Source of the DNA: Herbinix sp.
GTDB taxonomy: Bacteria; Bacillota; Clostridia; Lachnospirales; Lachnospiraceae
Reading direction: 5' to 3'
DNA length: 32,312 bases
Assembly: GCA_029239365.1 (NCBI GenBank)
Contig: JAQZBA010000009.1
Coordinates: 1 to 32,312, forward strand
A program made the translations under genes and the position numbers. Position 1 is the first letter of the stretch. The number at the start of each line of letters is the position of its first letter. Shown here in pieces: positions 9,978 to 19,399 of the stretch. The notes under the pieces are model-generated. The model ran no database searches and had not been told where the DNA came from. It saw nothing but the letters and a program-made list of their open reading frames with translations.

Positions 9978-11588
9978 TCACCACACTCTTTGTATTCTTT
10001 TATTTCTCTTACCGATTGTTTTGATAAGAGCAATACCTCCTACAGCAATCATCATCATAAGTAGATAGACGAATGTCATTATGTTTCCATCCCCAGTTTT
10101 GGGTAGATCAGAGGAAGCATTCTCTGAATTTACTGATGTTGTATCAGTATTTGAAGCGTTACTTACTGTTATACTCCCTAATACTAACCATCCATCAGCT
10201 CTTTGGCCTGCATTTGCAAAGCCCAGAATATTACCGTTCTCAAGAGGGTTTATTACTTTAATCCCTATGTTGTATGCCCCATTCTCCAGATCAATAGCGT
10301 CTACCGTATATCCAAAGGAACTGATTGTTGCATCTGCCGGTATCGTATTCAGATCCCAGGTAGTATTCCAGCTTTTCACTAGTTCCCCATCCCTCATAAC
10401 ACCGATAGCAACCGGCCACATGGTATGGTTGTAATAGAAGGGTGCAATTCCGATGTTTTTAATATCAATTTTTAAGTACAGGGAATCATCTTCTAAAATA
10501 TCTTTAAAATAAGCTTTATCCACACGGAAATCATAGCCCATCTGTTTCGCTACAGTCTTCGCTGCTTCTAATTCTACGCCTGTATATGTTTTAATTTTCT
10601 CGTTCATCAGCCAGGTAACGTGCGTTTGTTCTAGACAGTCAGCCCAGCTTTGACCGGACTCCCCCTCCCAATTCTCATTTTTAAAGATCATCGGCTGACA
10701 GGAAGGATATATTTCACCGCCGATCACATTTGTTTTCCATTTGTCTTGAACCTTAAGCTCCAATAATTTCTGCATAAAGCTCCATGTCTGGCCACCCGTC
10801 TCAGCTGACAGAGTTGCATAAGCAAAGGAGTCATCATGGAATCCTACATCAGGAGTCTCGTTATCAACACCCCACTTTGGTTCTCTTGCACATAAGAGGG
10901 TAGTGTTAAAAGCTTCATCGTAAGCTTTCAGAACATCGGTATAAAGCTCAGTGGGAATATTCCAATTTGGTTTCTCATCCGAGGTATCTTCATCATAGGG
11001 CCAGGTATGCCATTCACCCCAAAAGCCTAGCAAGCCCAAGGTGATACATCCAATTCTCGGATCTCCATCATACTCTTCCCCAAACGCGTAAATCAAGTTT
11101 ATCATTGAGGTTCTAAGATCTTCATTATTATAATCAGGGCAATATCCATCGCCGCCTAAATTATCCGGTTCATCATAATATCTCATCTCTAATCCGGCAT
11201 CAATTAGGAATTGCGGCACCCCTGAGTCCAAGGAAGGATAATCATAATATAATCGAAACGCTGCCTGGTGTCCCCTTGCTGCCACAGCGTTTAAACGCTC
11301 CTCCAGCTTTGTCCAATCAAAACTATCCATACCGGTTTGTACCTCTTTTACCGGAATATAAAACCATTCCATACTATGAGGAAAATCCGTGGTAATCCCG
11401 GTAGTTAACTCATCATAGGGAACAAATCCCTTTAACGGATTACCATCGAAGGAATCACCCGCCTTAATAAAATGTTCCTTATAACCCGTATTACCTGACT
11501 CATCAGCCAAAGCGATATCATTTGAATGAAACAGGGTGCTTAAGCTCAGTATCGCAGTTAAGCAGATTGAAATAGCCTTTCGTTTCAT
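9978..11588 (-). CDS. Secreted, sortase-anchored DUF4832-domain protein (putative TIM-barrel glycan-active enzyme)
   Basis: 536 aa; signal peptide; NPLKGFVPYDE, GHQAAFRLYYDYPS, DPRIGCITLGLLGFWGEWHTWP, GFHDDSFAYATL and KWKTNVIGGEIYPSCQ match the DUF4832 family pattern as I know it; C-terminal LPKTGD plus TM plus basic tail (KTIGKRNKRIQRVW) is a complete cell-wall sorting signal. Confidence 0.8.
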   Translation of the reverse strand: MKRKAISICLTAILSLSTLFHSNDIALADESGNTGYKEHFIKAGDSFDGNPLKGFVPYDELTTGITTDFPHSMEWFYIPVKEVQTGMDSFDWTKLEERLNAVAARGHQAAFRLYYDYPSLDSGVPQFLIDAGLEMRYYDEPDNLGGDGYCPDYNNEDLRTSMINLIYAFGEEYDGDPRIGCITLGLLGFWGEWHTWPYDEDTSDEKPNWNIPTELYTDVLKAYDEAFNTTLLCAREPKWGVDNETPDVGFHDDSFAYATLSAETGGQTWSFMQKLLELKVQDKWKTNVIGGEIYPSCQPMIFKNENWEGESGQSWADCLEQTHVTWLMNEKIKTYTGVELEAAKTVAKQMGYDFRVDKAYFKDILEDDSLYLKIDIKNIGIAPFYYNHTMWPVAIGVMRDGELVKSWNTTWDLNTIPADATISSFGYTVDAIDLENGAYNIGIKVINPLENGNILGFANAGQRADGWLVLGSITVSNASNTDTTSVNSENASSDLPKTGDGNIMTFVYLLMMMIAVGGIALIKTIGKRNKRIQRVW

Positions 11589-11654
11589 ATAAATCCTCCA
11601 TTCCTACAGATAATGCAAATACTAGCGAACAACATATTAACTGTTTATAGACCG

Positions 11655-11663
11655 ATTATAGCA
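11655..11663 (-). promoter_or_regulatory. Candidate extended -10 promoter (TGCTATAAT) for the DUF4832-permease-permease-SBP-GH31 operon
   Basis: Minus strand reads TTTGATGTGCTATAATCGG about 70 nt upstream of the start codon; no good -35 at 17 nt spacing. Confidence 0.5.
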
Positions 11664-11892
11664 CATCAAATTTCTAATTTATATGAAGTATTGTTTGGCA
11701 AATAAGACGTTTTGTTGTGTTATTTCACCAGATAAAATTACAAAAGAACAAGGTTTATGTGCATTTTAATTATAAGTGACTTCTTTCCAATAATATCTTC
11801 CTATTTTATTCACACAACAAATTAACTTCTTTTCTTATATTGTTTGATTCTGTATTTGCCTATCACTTGAATTGTAAATCTTCATTTTCACT

Positions 11893-13185
11893 TTATGACA
11901 TATCGTTATCGACAACCATCTTAAATTTTTCAATATCTCTTTCCGTTATATAGGGACAATCTCCGATTTTAGCGACATCCTCTTTTAAAACAAACATACT
12001 AAGCGTATTAAACCGTGCTCCTGTCTTCATATAACCTATAATTGCCTTTTGCAAGGAGCTTGTGGCTATTACTTTAGCCAGGTCTACCTCTTTATCTCCA
12101 AAGACTCTCTCCAACAGCATTCGGTCACTGGTTTTGATAGGATATCGATAAAACTGGCTTTGAACTTTCACAATATTGCTTTTCTCATATTCCATAATTA
12201 GAGAAAGTCGGGAGTCATAGAGCCAGCTTTCACTCCAAAACCCTTTGATGTTAAGCTCACTAAAGTAGGTTGCATAGAAATCAAGAGCAAGCTCCATAGA
12301 ATTTCTAACTCTTTGGGGCGTATATCCGGGTCCTTCCGGGATATGAAATGCCAGCAAGATATCTCCCTTCGTCAAGGTTAACTTCCAATCTGATTTCTGT
12401 AATACTACCGGGGTCTGTTCTATATAACCCATAGGATTAATTGCATTTGCTTGTATCGATTGGTCATCTTCGTCCCATTGTGTCAGGAATTTACCCCTAT
12501 CATCATAGATCTCATTCGTACCATTAAACTGCCCATCCCGCCTGATCTCATTGTTTGCATATTGTAGCGCTACTACGCGGTTATTGATCCTGTTTCGATA
12601 TACACTTAATTCTTCTTCAAGCTTGCAGGGAATAAAGTAAAATCTGTCCATCAAGAAAATGGTACATGTATAAAAGTTGATATCCCAAGGGAAGTCACTC
12701 ACTGTGATATCCTCTTGCAAAATCCATTTCTCAAACTGCTTTTTCATAGGTGTATACGGTATCTCTTCATAATACATCAAAGGGACACCTCTATCTTGAA
12801 GCATCTCCATAGAAGGCTTTACGCAAGCCAGTAACAGAATAAACGGATAATAATCCTTGTAATTATGTAAGCAGGTTGGTACTAGGTTATTATAATCATT
12901 GTCTTCAAAACGTTTCTTAGCCAGGCACATATCCCAGATTAAGAACTTGGTAAAATAGCATAAGATAGAATCTTCTTCTATTTCCCTAAGAGCAGCTTCC
13001 ATCTGCTTAATTTTTACTTCCGGTACATTAAATCTTTGAAAACAATTGTTCAGAAAGTTTTTATCAATAATTTCTCTTTGAAGACCCTCCTCATATAAAT
13101 CGAACTGTTTTTCTAACCCGTCGGGTAAGTTATGAAGTCCGCAATGGCTAATACATTCCGATAATTTGTATATTTTATCTCCCAT
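11893..13185 (-). CDS. Acyltransferase-domain protein of the NAT_N/GNAT_C (formerly DUF5596) type
   Basis: Track ORF 11893..13260 opens at a TTG; ATG at 13185 (MGDKIYKLSE...) is preferred because the candidate promoter (-10 at 13266-13271) would place the TSS near the TTG. Motif HIPEGPGYTPQRVRNSMELALDFYATYFSELNIKGFWSESWLYDSRLSLIMEYEKSNIVKVQSQF resembles the GNAT_C domain of this family. Confidence 0.65.
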   Translation of the reverse strand: MGDKIYKLSECISHCGLHNLPDGLEKQFDLYEEGLQREIIDKNFLNNCFQRFNVPEVKIKQMEAALREIEEDSILCYFTKFLIWDMCLAKKRFEDNDYNNLVPTCLHNYKDYYPFILLLACVKPSMEMLQDRGVPLMYYEEIPYTPMKKQFEKWILQEDITVSDFPWDINFYTCTIFLMDRFYFIPCKLEEELSVYRNRINNRVVALQYANNEIRRDGQFNGTNEIYDDRGKFLTQWDEDDQSIQANAINPMGYIEQTPVVLQKSDWKLTLTKGDILLAFHIPEGPGYTPQRVRNSMELALDFYATYFSELNIKGFWSESWLYDSRLSLIMEYEKSNIVKVQSQFYRYPIKTSDRMLLERVFGDKEVDLAKVIATSSLQKAIIGYMKTGARFNTLSMFVLKEDVAKIGDCPYITERDIEKFKMVVDNDMS

Positions 13186-13265
13186 TTTAATAACCCTGCC
13201 TTTCTCAATGTATGCAAGCTTTGGACCGCAGGCATAAAATTTTCGCGTGAACTGAAGCAATTATC

Positions 13266-13294
13266 ATCATAGCATTTACCTTTCGTATCGTTAA
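13266..13294 (-). promoter_or_regulatory. Candidate sigma-A promoter for the acyltransferase-domain gene
   Basis: Minus strand TTAACG-N17-TATGAT with an extended -10 (TGC immediately upstream of TATGAT). Confidence 0.5.
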
Positions 13295-13403
13295 GACGAG
13301 TTTTGATGTTTTTAATTGTCTTTTTGTGTGTATTGCGATGCTATATTTGATCCTTTCTTAAAACCTATAAACAAACTCCAGAATAGCAATATTGAAATAA
13401 TCA

Positions 13404-13412
13404 TGCTATAAT
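13404..13412 (+). promoter_or_regulatory. Candidate extended -10 promoter (TGCTATAAT) for the divergent AraC regulator
   Basis: TGCTATAAT about 45 nt upstream of the ATG at 13457; weak -35. Confidence 0.5.
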
Positions 13413-13456
13413 AATTAAGAAGTTTATGTAGAATACCGTAAGGGAAGGTCTTGTCT

Positions 13457-14377
13457 ATGAGAGTAAAACATTGTGAGCTTTTATCGAATGATGGAGAAAC
13501 CATTAGTAACCTTAATTCCTATTTAAAAGAAATATATACTGATGACACTATGAAAGAGTTACATTTTCACGATAATACCAATTCGTCTGAATTATATATG
13601 TACTATTGCGGCATATCTTCCTGCCTTCCAGGACATACCTGGGGTCCGGCAATACGCGAGCATTATGTTATTCATTATGTGTTATCCGGCGAAGGTACCT
13701 TGAAAGTCAGCGATAAAATATATAGCTTAAAGGAAAATGAAGGCTTTTTATTAAGTCCGAATGAAGTATCCATCTATTCAGCAAGCGTCGAAAATCCTTG
13801 GGAATACGTTTGGGTCGGTTTTCATGGCTTGAATGCTAATAATTACTTGCGTCTTGCAGAGTTAACGAAGGAACAGCCCACCTTCAAATTTACAAGGGGT
13901 GACCAATTAAAGAATTGTTTATTGGAGATGGTCAAGGTAAATAACGAATACACGCATAGCACTAATTTGCGGATTCAATCCCTGCTCTATTCTCTATTTG
14001 CAGAGTTAGTTGAAAACGTACAACAAAGTAATTCTGTAAATCCACACACTGCGAAAAGCCAATACATACGGAAAGCAATCGACTATATTCATACCAATTA
14101 TATGAATCATATCACAGTGACCGACCTTGCTAATTATGTAGGCCTAGACCGCAGTTATTTTACAACTATCTTTAAGGAGTGCTTAAATACTCCTCCCCAA
14201 AAATATCTAACACAGTATAAGATAAATAAAGCCTGCAGCCTACTGAAAGATGACACCTTTTCTATTGCAGAAATAGCCACAATATCAGGCTATAATGATC
14301 CTGTTGTTTTTCAAAAAGCTTTTAAAACCATGATGGGAATTTCACCTTCAAAATATAGATCAAAAACATCGGATTAA
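13457..14377 (+). CDS. AraC-family transcriptional regulator with N-terminal cupin sensor domain
   Basis: Track ORF 13451..14377 begins at TTG; ATG at 13457 has RBS AGGGAAGG at 8-nt spacing. N-terminal cupin (GPAIREHYVIHYVLSGEGTLKVSDKIYSLKENEGFLLSPNEVSIY...) and C-terminal AraC HTH pair (TVTDLANYVGLDRSYFTTIFKECLNTPPQKYL...ATISGYNDPVVFQKAFKTMMGISPSKYR). Confidence 0.92.
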   Translation: MRVKHCELLSNDGETISNLNSYLKEIYTDDTMKELHFHDNTNSSELYMYYCGISSCLPGHTWGPAIREHYVIHYVLSGEGTLKVSDKIYSLKENEGFLLSPNEVSIYSASVENPWEYVWVGFHGLNANNYLRLAELTKEQPTFKFTRGDQLKNCLLEMVKVNNEYTHSTNLRIQSLLYSLFAELVENVQQSNSVNPHTAKSQYIRKAIDYIHTNYMNHITVTDLANYVGLDRSYFTTIFKECLNTPPQKYLTQYKINKACSLLKDDTFSIAEIATISGYNDPVVFQKAFKTMMGISPSKYRSKTSD

Positions 14378-14396
14378 GTTCTACAATGATACAAGA

Positions 14397-14430
14397 ATAC
14401 CTCCAACCATAAAATCATAGTTGGAGGTAT
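14397..14430. terminator. Bidirectional terminator between convergent genes
   Basis: ATACCTCCAAC-cataaaatcata-GTTGGAGGTAT, 11-bp perfect stem between the stop codons of the + strand AraC gene and the - strand histidine kinase. Confidence 0.8.
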
Positions 14431-14438
14431 CTTAAATC

Positions 14439-16205
14439 TTATTCGACCTTCGTATTATTAATTTTTCCAAGATGTAAGGTGACTGTCGTCCCTTGGCCCG
14501 GGATGGAAGCTATTCTCATCCCATACTTCTCGCCATAATATAATTTCAGTCGCTCCTGTACATTAAACAGTCCGTAATGACTTGATTGCTGTGAGTTCAA
14601 TAATTGAGCAACTCGTTCCTGCTCCATTCCTACCCCATTATCCGTTATGATAATCAGTAATTCATCCTCCTGGAATTGTGTTTCAATCGTAATATTACCG
14701 GACTTCTCCGGCTTCTTTAATATACCGTGCAACACTGAATTCTCTACGATAGGCTGTAGTGTAAGCTTTGGAATGCTATAATTCTTGCATTCGGGATCGA
14801 TATTGATTTCATAATCCAAACCGCCGTCGAACCTGGCATTTTGGATTGCCAGATAGGTTTTTATCAGCTCAATCTCATCCTCAATACTTACCAATATTTT
14901 TCCTTTGTTTAAGGAAAGACGAAAGTATTTTGCTAATGTAGTTACTAAGGAACTGATTTCCGGTGCATTTTTACGGATTGCCATCCAATTAATGTTCTCC
15001 AAAGTATTATATAGGAAGTGTGGATTGATCTGTGCCTGAAGTGCCATGAGTTGAGCCTTGCGTTCCTCTAATCTTGATTCATAGCTTTCTTTGGAGAGTT
15101 GATTGCTACGCTCAATCATGCTATATACCATTTCTTCCACTTTCCCCATATCATCTTTCCGATTTACCCTTTGATCTGTAATCACTTGTTCTGCTTTGAT
15201 ACCCTCATTTTCTATCTTCTCAGCAATCAGACTCATCCTCTTCATAATCTCGTTCATGATATTATTAATGATAACAAAGGATGCAGCTACGAATAGTATG
15301 ATAACTAGAATCGTTAGTATGATTAAATCCAGATCTCTCCAGAAGGAGTACCCCTCCAGCATATTCTTTCTGGCAATACGGTCAACTACGATCCAACCGG
15401 TATCTTTGATTGTTGTATAGACAAGATACTCTTCCTGACCGATATCTCCTATCTGAAGAATGTCCTGCTCCGAAGCCCTTATCTTATCCATCAAGGAGGC
15501 TTCCAGATATTCCTGCCCAAGTATCGATTTATCCGCCCCTGACAGTAATCTACCCTCATCATCAATAATGAAGATTCGTTCACTCTTTCTTAAACTGACA
15601 TCATCCATCAGCGAATAAAGATATGCTTCCGTAATGTCCACCGATAAGATACCATTGTTATCATAGATATTATTCGTATTCTTGATTACTCTATGATAAG
15701 AAATCAACCAGGAATCTGATTCTCCTGCAATAGAGACCTCATAATTCACCCCAGACCAAAGTGCTGCTCCATACAGATCTGTTATCTCTGAATACCACTC
15801 TTTATCCTTAATACTATTCACTGAGAAAAAATTGACATGCTCTGTAGACGCCATCTTTTGGTCATCCACAAAGAGTCTTACTTTATATATGTGGTTCTTA
15901 CCTTCATAATTATGAATTTTATTACGTATGTTCTTCAGCTGTTTTAACTGAAGCATGATGTCAGAGTTATTGTCCGTACCTAAGAATTTCTTAATCTCCT
16001 CATCAAAGTATAAACTATCGGATACCAGTGTGGCGTATTCAATGGTGTTATGAATATTATAATTGATTTGCACTAAGGTCTGCATCTTAGCATTATTAAT
16101 ATTCCGATAAGCTAGTTCTGTTGTCCTGAGGTAATTACTGTAGCCCAAAGCGAGGGTTGGTAAGAGTACCAATGTAAAAAAGATAATAAAGAGCTTTCCT
16201 TTCAT
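14439..16205 (-). CDS. YesM-family sensor histidine kinase
   Basis: 588 aa; two TM segments flanking an extracellular sensor; H-box LQAQINPHFLYNTLENINWMAIRK; N-box PIVENSVLHGI; G1 box TDNGVGM; FNVQERLKLYYGEKYGM. Confidence 0.95.
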   Translation of the reverse strand: MKGKLFIIFFTLVLLPTLALGYSNYLRTTELAYRNINNAKMQTLVQINYNIHNTIEYATLVSDSLYFDEEIKKFLGTDNNSDIMLQLKQLKNIRNKIHNYEGKNHIYKVRLFVDDQKMASTEHVNFFSVNSIKDKEWYSEITDLYGAALWSGVNYEVSIAGESDSWLISYHRVIKNTNNIYDNNGILSVDITEAYLYSLMDDVSLRKSERIFIIDDEGRLLSGADKSILGQEYLEASLMDKIRASEQDILQIGDIGQEEYLVYTTIKDTGWIVVDRIARKNMLEGYSFWRDLDLIILTILVIILFVAASFVIINNIMNEIMKRMSLIAEKIENEGIKAEQVITDQRVNRKDDMGKVEEMVYSMIERSNQLSKESYESRLEERKAQLMALQAQINPHFLYNTLENINWMAIRKNAPEISSLVTTLAKYFRLSLNKGKILVSIEDEIELIKTYLAIQNARFDGGLDYEINIDPECKNYSIPKLTLQPIVENSVLHGILKKPEKSGNITIETQFQEDELLIIITDNGVGMEQERVAQLLNSQQSSHYGLFNVQERLKLYYGEKYGMRIASIPGQGTTVTLHLGKINNTKVE

Positions 16206-16242
16206 ATGATTCCCTTCCTCCGATCGGATCCGTTAAATCTGA

Positions 16243-17886
16243 TTACTTTATCCTTCTCATACCAATCAACATCTGCCTGTATTCCTTAGGAGTTAGTGCT
16301 GTATGGCGCTTAAATATCTTACTGAAATAACTTGGCTCTATGTATCCTACCAGATTACCGATTTCAGAAAGTTTAACTGCTGAGTCCTCAAGAAATTTCT
16401 TGGCAGCATCAATACGAACTCCGGTAATATATTGATTTATGGTATTCCCAGTTAACTGCTTAAAGATCCCACAAAGATAATTAGGGCTAAGATATACCTG
16501 CTCTGCAATTGACGAGATAGTGATGTCCTCCTGATAGCTCCTTTGGACTATTTTCTTAATCCTATCAACCGTCTCCTCATTCTGGTCAACAACCTTTTCA
16601 CGGATCAATTGATTTAGCTTTAAACAAAATTCTAGAGTTTCCTTCATCATCTCAGGGATTGTCTCAGTCTTACCAAGCTTCTCATATTCGGATAGAATAT
16701 CGATTTTCTCGATTTTTATATTATCATCCATCGTTGATATATATTCCGCTACTGCTGTAATCAACATTCCGGAGCACTGTATTCCATAGAGCAGATCAAG
16801 ATTAGGACTTGCAGCAACCGATTGAAAATAGCGCTCAATTGCTGCTTCCAATAGCTCCTGATCAGAGGATGCAATAACCGTACGGACCGCACTTAGAGAC
16901 TGGAAGAGGGAATCGTCTTCTAATATTTCATATTCATGATTCTGAATTACTCTGTTTTTACCAAGTACCAGTCTCTTGCATACATTTTCTCTTGCCTTAC
17001 TAAATGTAACCGGTAGCCCTACTATTCCATTGACATAATCGCCGATGCCTACTGTAGCACTGATTCCTGATCCTTTCAGTAATTCAAACAACATCCTAAT
17101 CAACGTCTTAATCTGTTCATGAAATAATTCAGCTTGTTTACTATCCGAAGAGAATTCCTCCCTCATAAGAAGAACAAACTCTCCTCGGTCATATTCAAAT
17201 GCATATCCATCAACATAGATCTCCAACAACTCTTCCAAGAGATTCTGAATGCCATAGTTAAGTATCTTCTCAGCGGGACGGTTTGTACCGCTATACGTTT
17301 CTTGTTTGTTGTCAATACTTACAATGGCTGTACAATAGAAGTCATTCTTCCCGAGTTCAACCTGAAGAAAATCGATACGTTCCGCAAGCTCAGGGGATGA
17401 ATCGGTAATCACTCCGTCCACTAGATCTGCAAAAAAACGAGCGCGCAATAAAAGCAGATTATTCTGCATATGCTTTCTTATCTCTTCTTTCCTGCGTAGT
17501 TCCTCCCGCTCCATGTCGAGCAGTATACGAACCTTCTCAAGAATTGATAGCAGCTCATTGGTATCAATTGGCTTTAAGATATAATCAAGGGCATTTACTT
17601 TAAATGCATTTTTAAAATATTCTACATCATCATATGCACTCATAATTAGAATAGCCGGTTTCTTAGCCAACTGCGCCAAACGCTCAGTTAGTTCAAAGCC
17701 ATTGAGATCCGGCATGCGAATATCGGTAAGCACTAGATCCGGTTCCTTCTCCATCGCAATGGAAAGCGCCGACAATCCTCCTTCGGCAACACCGGCTACC
17801 TCAAATCCACAAGGATTGTTATCGATAAAGTATGCAATTCCTTCTCTTGTCTGCTTTTCATCATCTGCTATTAGAAGCTTATACAT
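16243..17886 (-). CDS. YesN-family response regulator (receiver plus AraC output)
   Basis: 547 aa; receiver MYKLLIADDE...DLVLTDIRMPDLNG...DYILKPI; C-terminal AraC HTH ISSIAEQVYLSPNYLCGIFKQLTGNTINQYITGVRIDAAKKFLED...VGYIEPSYFSKIFKRHTALTPKEYRQ. Confidence 0.95.
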   Translation of the reverse strand: MYKLLIADDEKQTREGIAYFIDNNPCGFEVAGVAEGGLSALSIAMEKEPDLVLTDIRMPDLNGFELTERLAQLAKKPAILIMSAYDDVEYFKNAFKVNALDYILKPIDTNELLSILEKVRILLDMEREELRRKEEIRKHMQNNLLLLRARFFADLVDGVITDSSPELAERIDFLQVELGKNDFYCTAIVSIDNKQETYSGTNRPAEKILNYGIQNLLEELLEIYVDGYAFEYDRGEFVLLMREEFSSDSKQAELFHEQIKTLIRMLFELLKGSGISATVGIGDYVNGIVGLPVTFSKARENVCKRLVLGKNRVIQNHEYEILEDDSLFQSLSAVRTVIASSDQELLEAAIERYFQSVAASPNLDLLYGIQCSGMLITAVAEYISTMDDNIKIEKIDILSEYEKLGKTETIPEMMKETLEFCLKLNQLIREKVVDQNEETVDRIKKIVQRSYQEDITISSIAEQVYLSPNYLCGIFKQLTGNTINQYITGVRIDAAKKFLEDSAVKLSEIGNLVGYIEPSYFSKIFKRHTALTPKEYRQMLIGMRRIK

Positions 17887-17909
17887 GGATGCCTCCTTAA
17901 GATCTAGAT

Positions 17910-19241
17910 TTACTCAAAATATGCTCCATTTTCACGAAGCTTGCTTCGCAGCAATGATACATTAACTTGTCTTACATCCCCTAAATTCAACGCTAGCCAG
18001 GTTGCCATGCCTGCAGCTTGTCCGGTTACGAAACAAACCGGCATAACTCGTACACTTCCTTGGACACGATGATCACAGGAAATTGACCTTCCGGCAACTA
18101 ACAGATTCTCGATATTCTTCGGAATCAAGCTCCGATAAGGGATACCATGGGATTCTCCCGGAGCATACGGCCTCCATTCTTCCTCACCATTGCTCTTACC
18201 GCTTAGTATCTTCTCCACATCCTTCTTAGAATTATGAACATCGAGAAAGTAACAATTTCTGCCTATTTCATCCGAGAATGACTTTCTCTCTATATAATCC
18301 TCAATCGTAATGGTATACTCGCCTATAATTCTCCTTGACTCGCGTATCCCTAGCGCTGCTGCGGTTGATACCAAAAACGATGAAGCATAGGTCTCCGGAA
18401 GAAACTCCTTTAGTCCTTCATGAAATTGATGGGCTAGTTGTCGCCCATTCATCAGGGCTTCTGACACACTGAAGGGGTCCAGGGGATCTACTTGAAATAA
18501 ATGTCCTGCATTAAAACCAAACGTTCGGGGACCTACTTGAGAAATACAGCAATGTGCATCAACCACCAATGGATATTTATCCGACTTAGCTATCTTATAG
18601 ACGGCACTCTGTGGGTTATTCATATGTACGATTGGGGAATGCCGGAATTGATATTCATCCACATTTGCTAGTACAAAACAATGGGTATTCGGCTGTAACT
18701 CGTGTGTCTCCTCATCGCCGATCTCATAGGGAAGACCTGCCATCGCAACCAAATCCGCATCACCGGTACAATCAACGTACATCTTACCCTGATAAGCGGT
18801 TAATCCCCCTTTGTTAGATACTATGATATAGTCAACTTTATGATGATTACTGATGGCAGAAACAAGCTGGGTATTAAATAATACGGTAACGCCTGCTTCC
18901 CTGACCATTTCATCATATACTCTTTTTAAAGCCTCGGCATCGATCGGAGTCCAATCCACATCCTCCGAACTCACATGCTTCATACCTTCTTTTACTCTCT
19001 GGAATATCTCATAGCCGATTCCCTGATAGATTACCTTCTCTTTGTCAGAGAATGGACACCATGCAGGAATCATACCTATCGTTCCCATACCTCCCAGCGC
19101 TCCGGATGCCTCAATCAGAAGAACACTGGCTCCTTCTCGAGCTGCTGAGATCGCTGCTGCACAGCCTGACGGACCACCGCCGGTAATAATAATATCATAA
19201 CGGTTATCCAATGTTATATCTTGTTCAAATTGAATCTTCAT
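17910..19241 (-). CDS. FAD-dependent oxidoreductase (FAD_oxidored / PF12831-type)
   Basis: ATG at 19241 preferred over the track start 19283 because AGGAGG lies just upstream. Rossmann motif YDIIITGGGPSGCAAAISAAREGASVLLIEASGALGGMGTIG; internal YVDCTGDADLVAMAGLP; C-terminal NLLVAGRSISCDHRVQGSVRVMPVCFVTGQAAGMAT. Confidence 0.88.
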   Translation of the reverse strand: MKIQFEQDITLDNRYDIIITGGGPSGCAAAISAAREGASVLLIEASGALGGMGTIGMIPAWCPFSDKEKVIYQGIGYEIFQRVKEGMKHVSSEDVDWTPIDAEALKRVYDEMVREAGVTVLFNTQLVSAISNHHKVDYIIVSNKGGLTAYQGKMYVDCTGDADLVAMAGLPYEIGDEETHELQPNTHCFVLANVDEYQFRHSPIVHMNNPQSAVYKIAKSDKYPLVVDAHCCISQVGPRTFGFNAGHLFQVDPLDPFSVSEALMNGRQLAHQFHEGLKEFLPETYASSFLVSTAAALGIRESRRIIGEYTITIEDYIERKSFSDEIGRNCYFLDVHNSKKDVEKILSGKSNGEEEWRPYAPGESHGIPYRSLIPKNIENLLVAGRSISCDHRVQGSVRVMPVCFVTGQAAGMATWLALNLGDVRQVNVSLLRSKLRENGAYFE

Positions 19242-19350
19242 TCTTCTACCTCCTAGTATACTGTCTAATTCATAGAGAAACAATAATATAATTAAAAATA
19301 TTGAAGAATATAATCGAATTATGTACTATATTACAGCACACTTCGGAAAG

Positions 19351-19378
19351 AGGGGTGCGGCAATAATCCCACACCCCT
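19351..19378 (-). terminator. Intra-operon hairpin downstream of SBP gene
   Basis: AGGGGTGCGG-caataat-CCCACACCCCT, GC-rich stem directly after the SBP stop and before the FAD-oxidoreductase gene; a short CTTTCC follows on the minus strand. Confidence 0.6.
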
Positions 19379-19399
19379 AAGTATTAAACTACAAGACAA

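Noticed and set aside
13312-13503. 63-aa minus-strand ORF in the divergent AraC/acyltransferase intergenic region
   Set aside because: Overlaps the candidate promoters and the start of the AraC gene; no RBS or domain evident.
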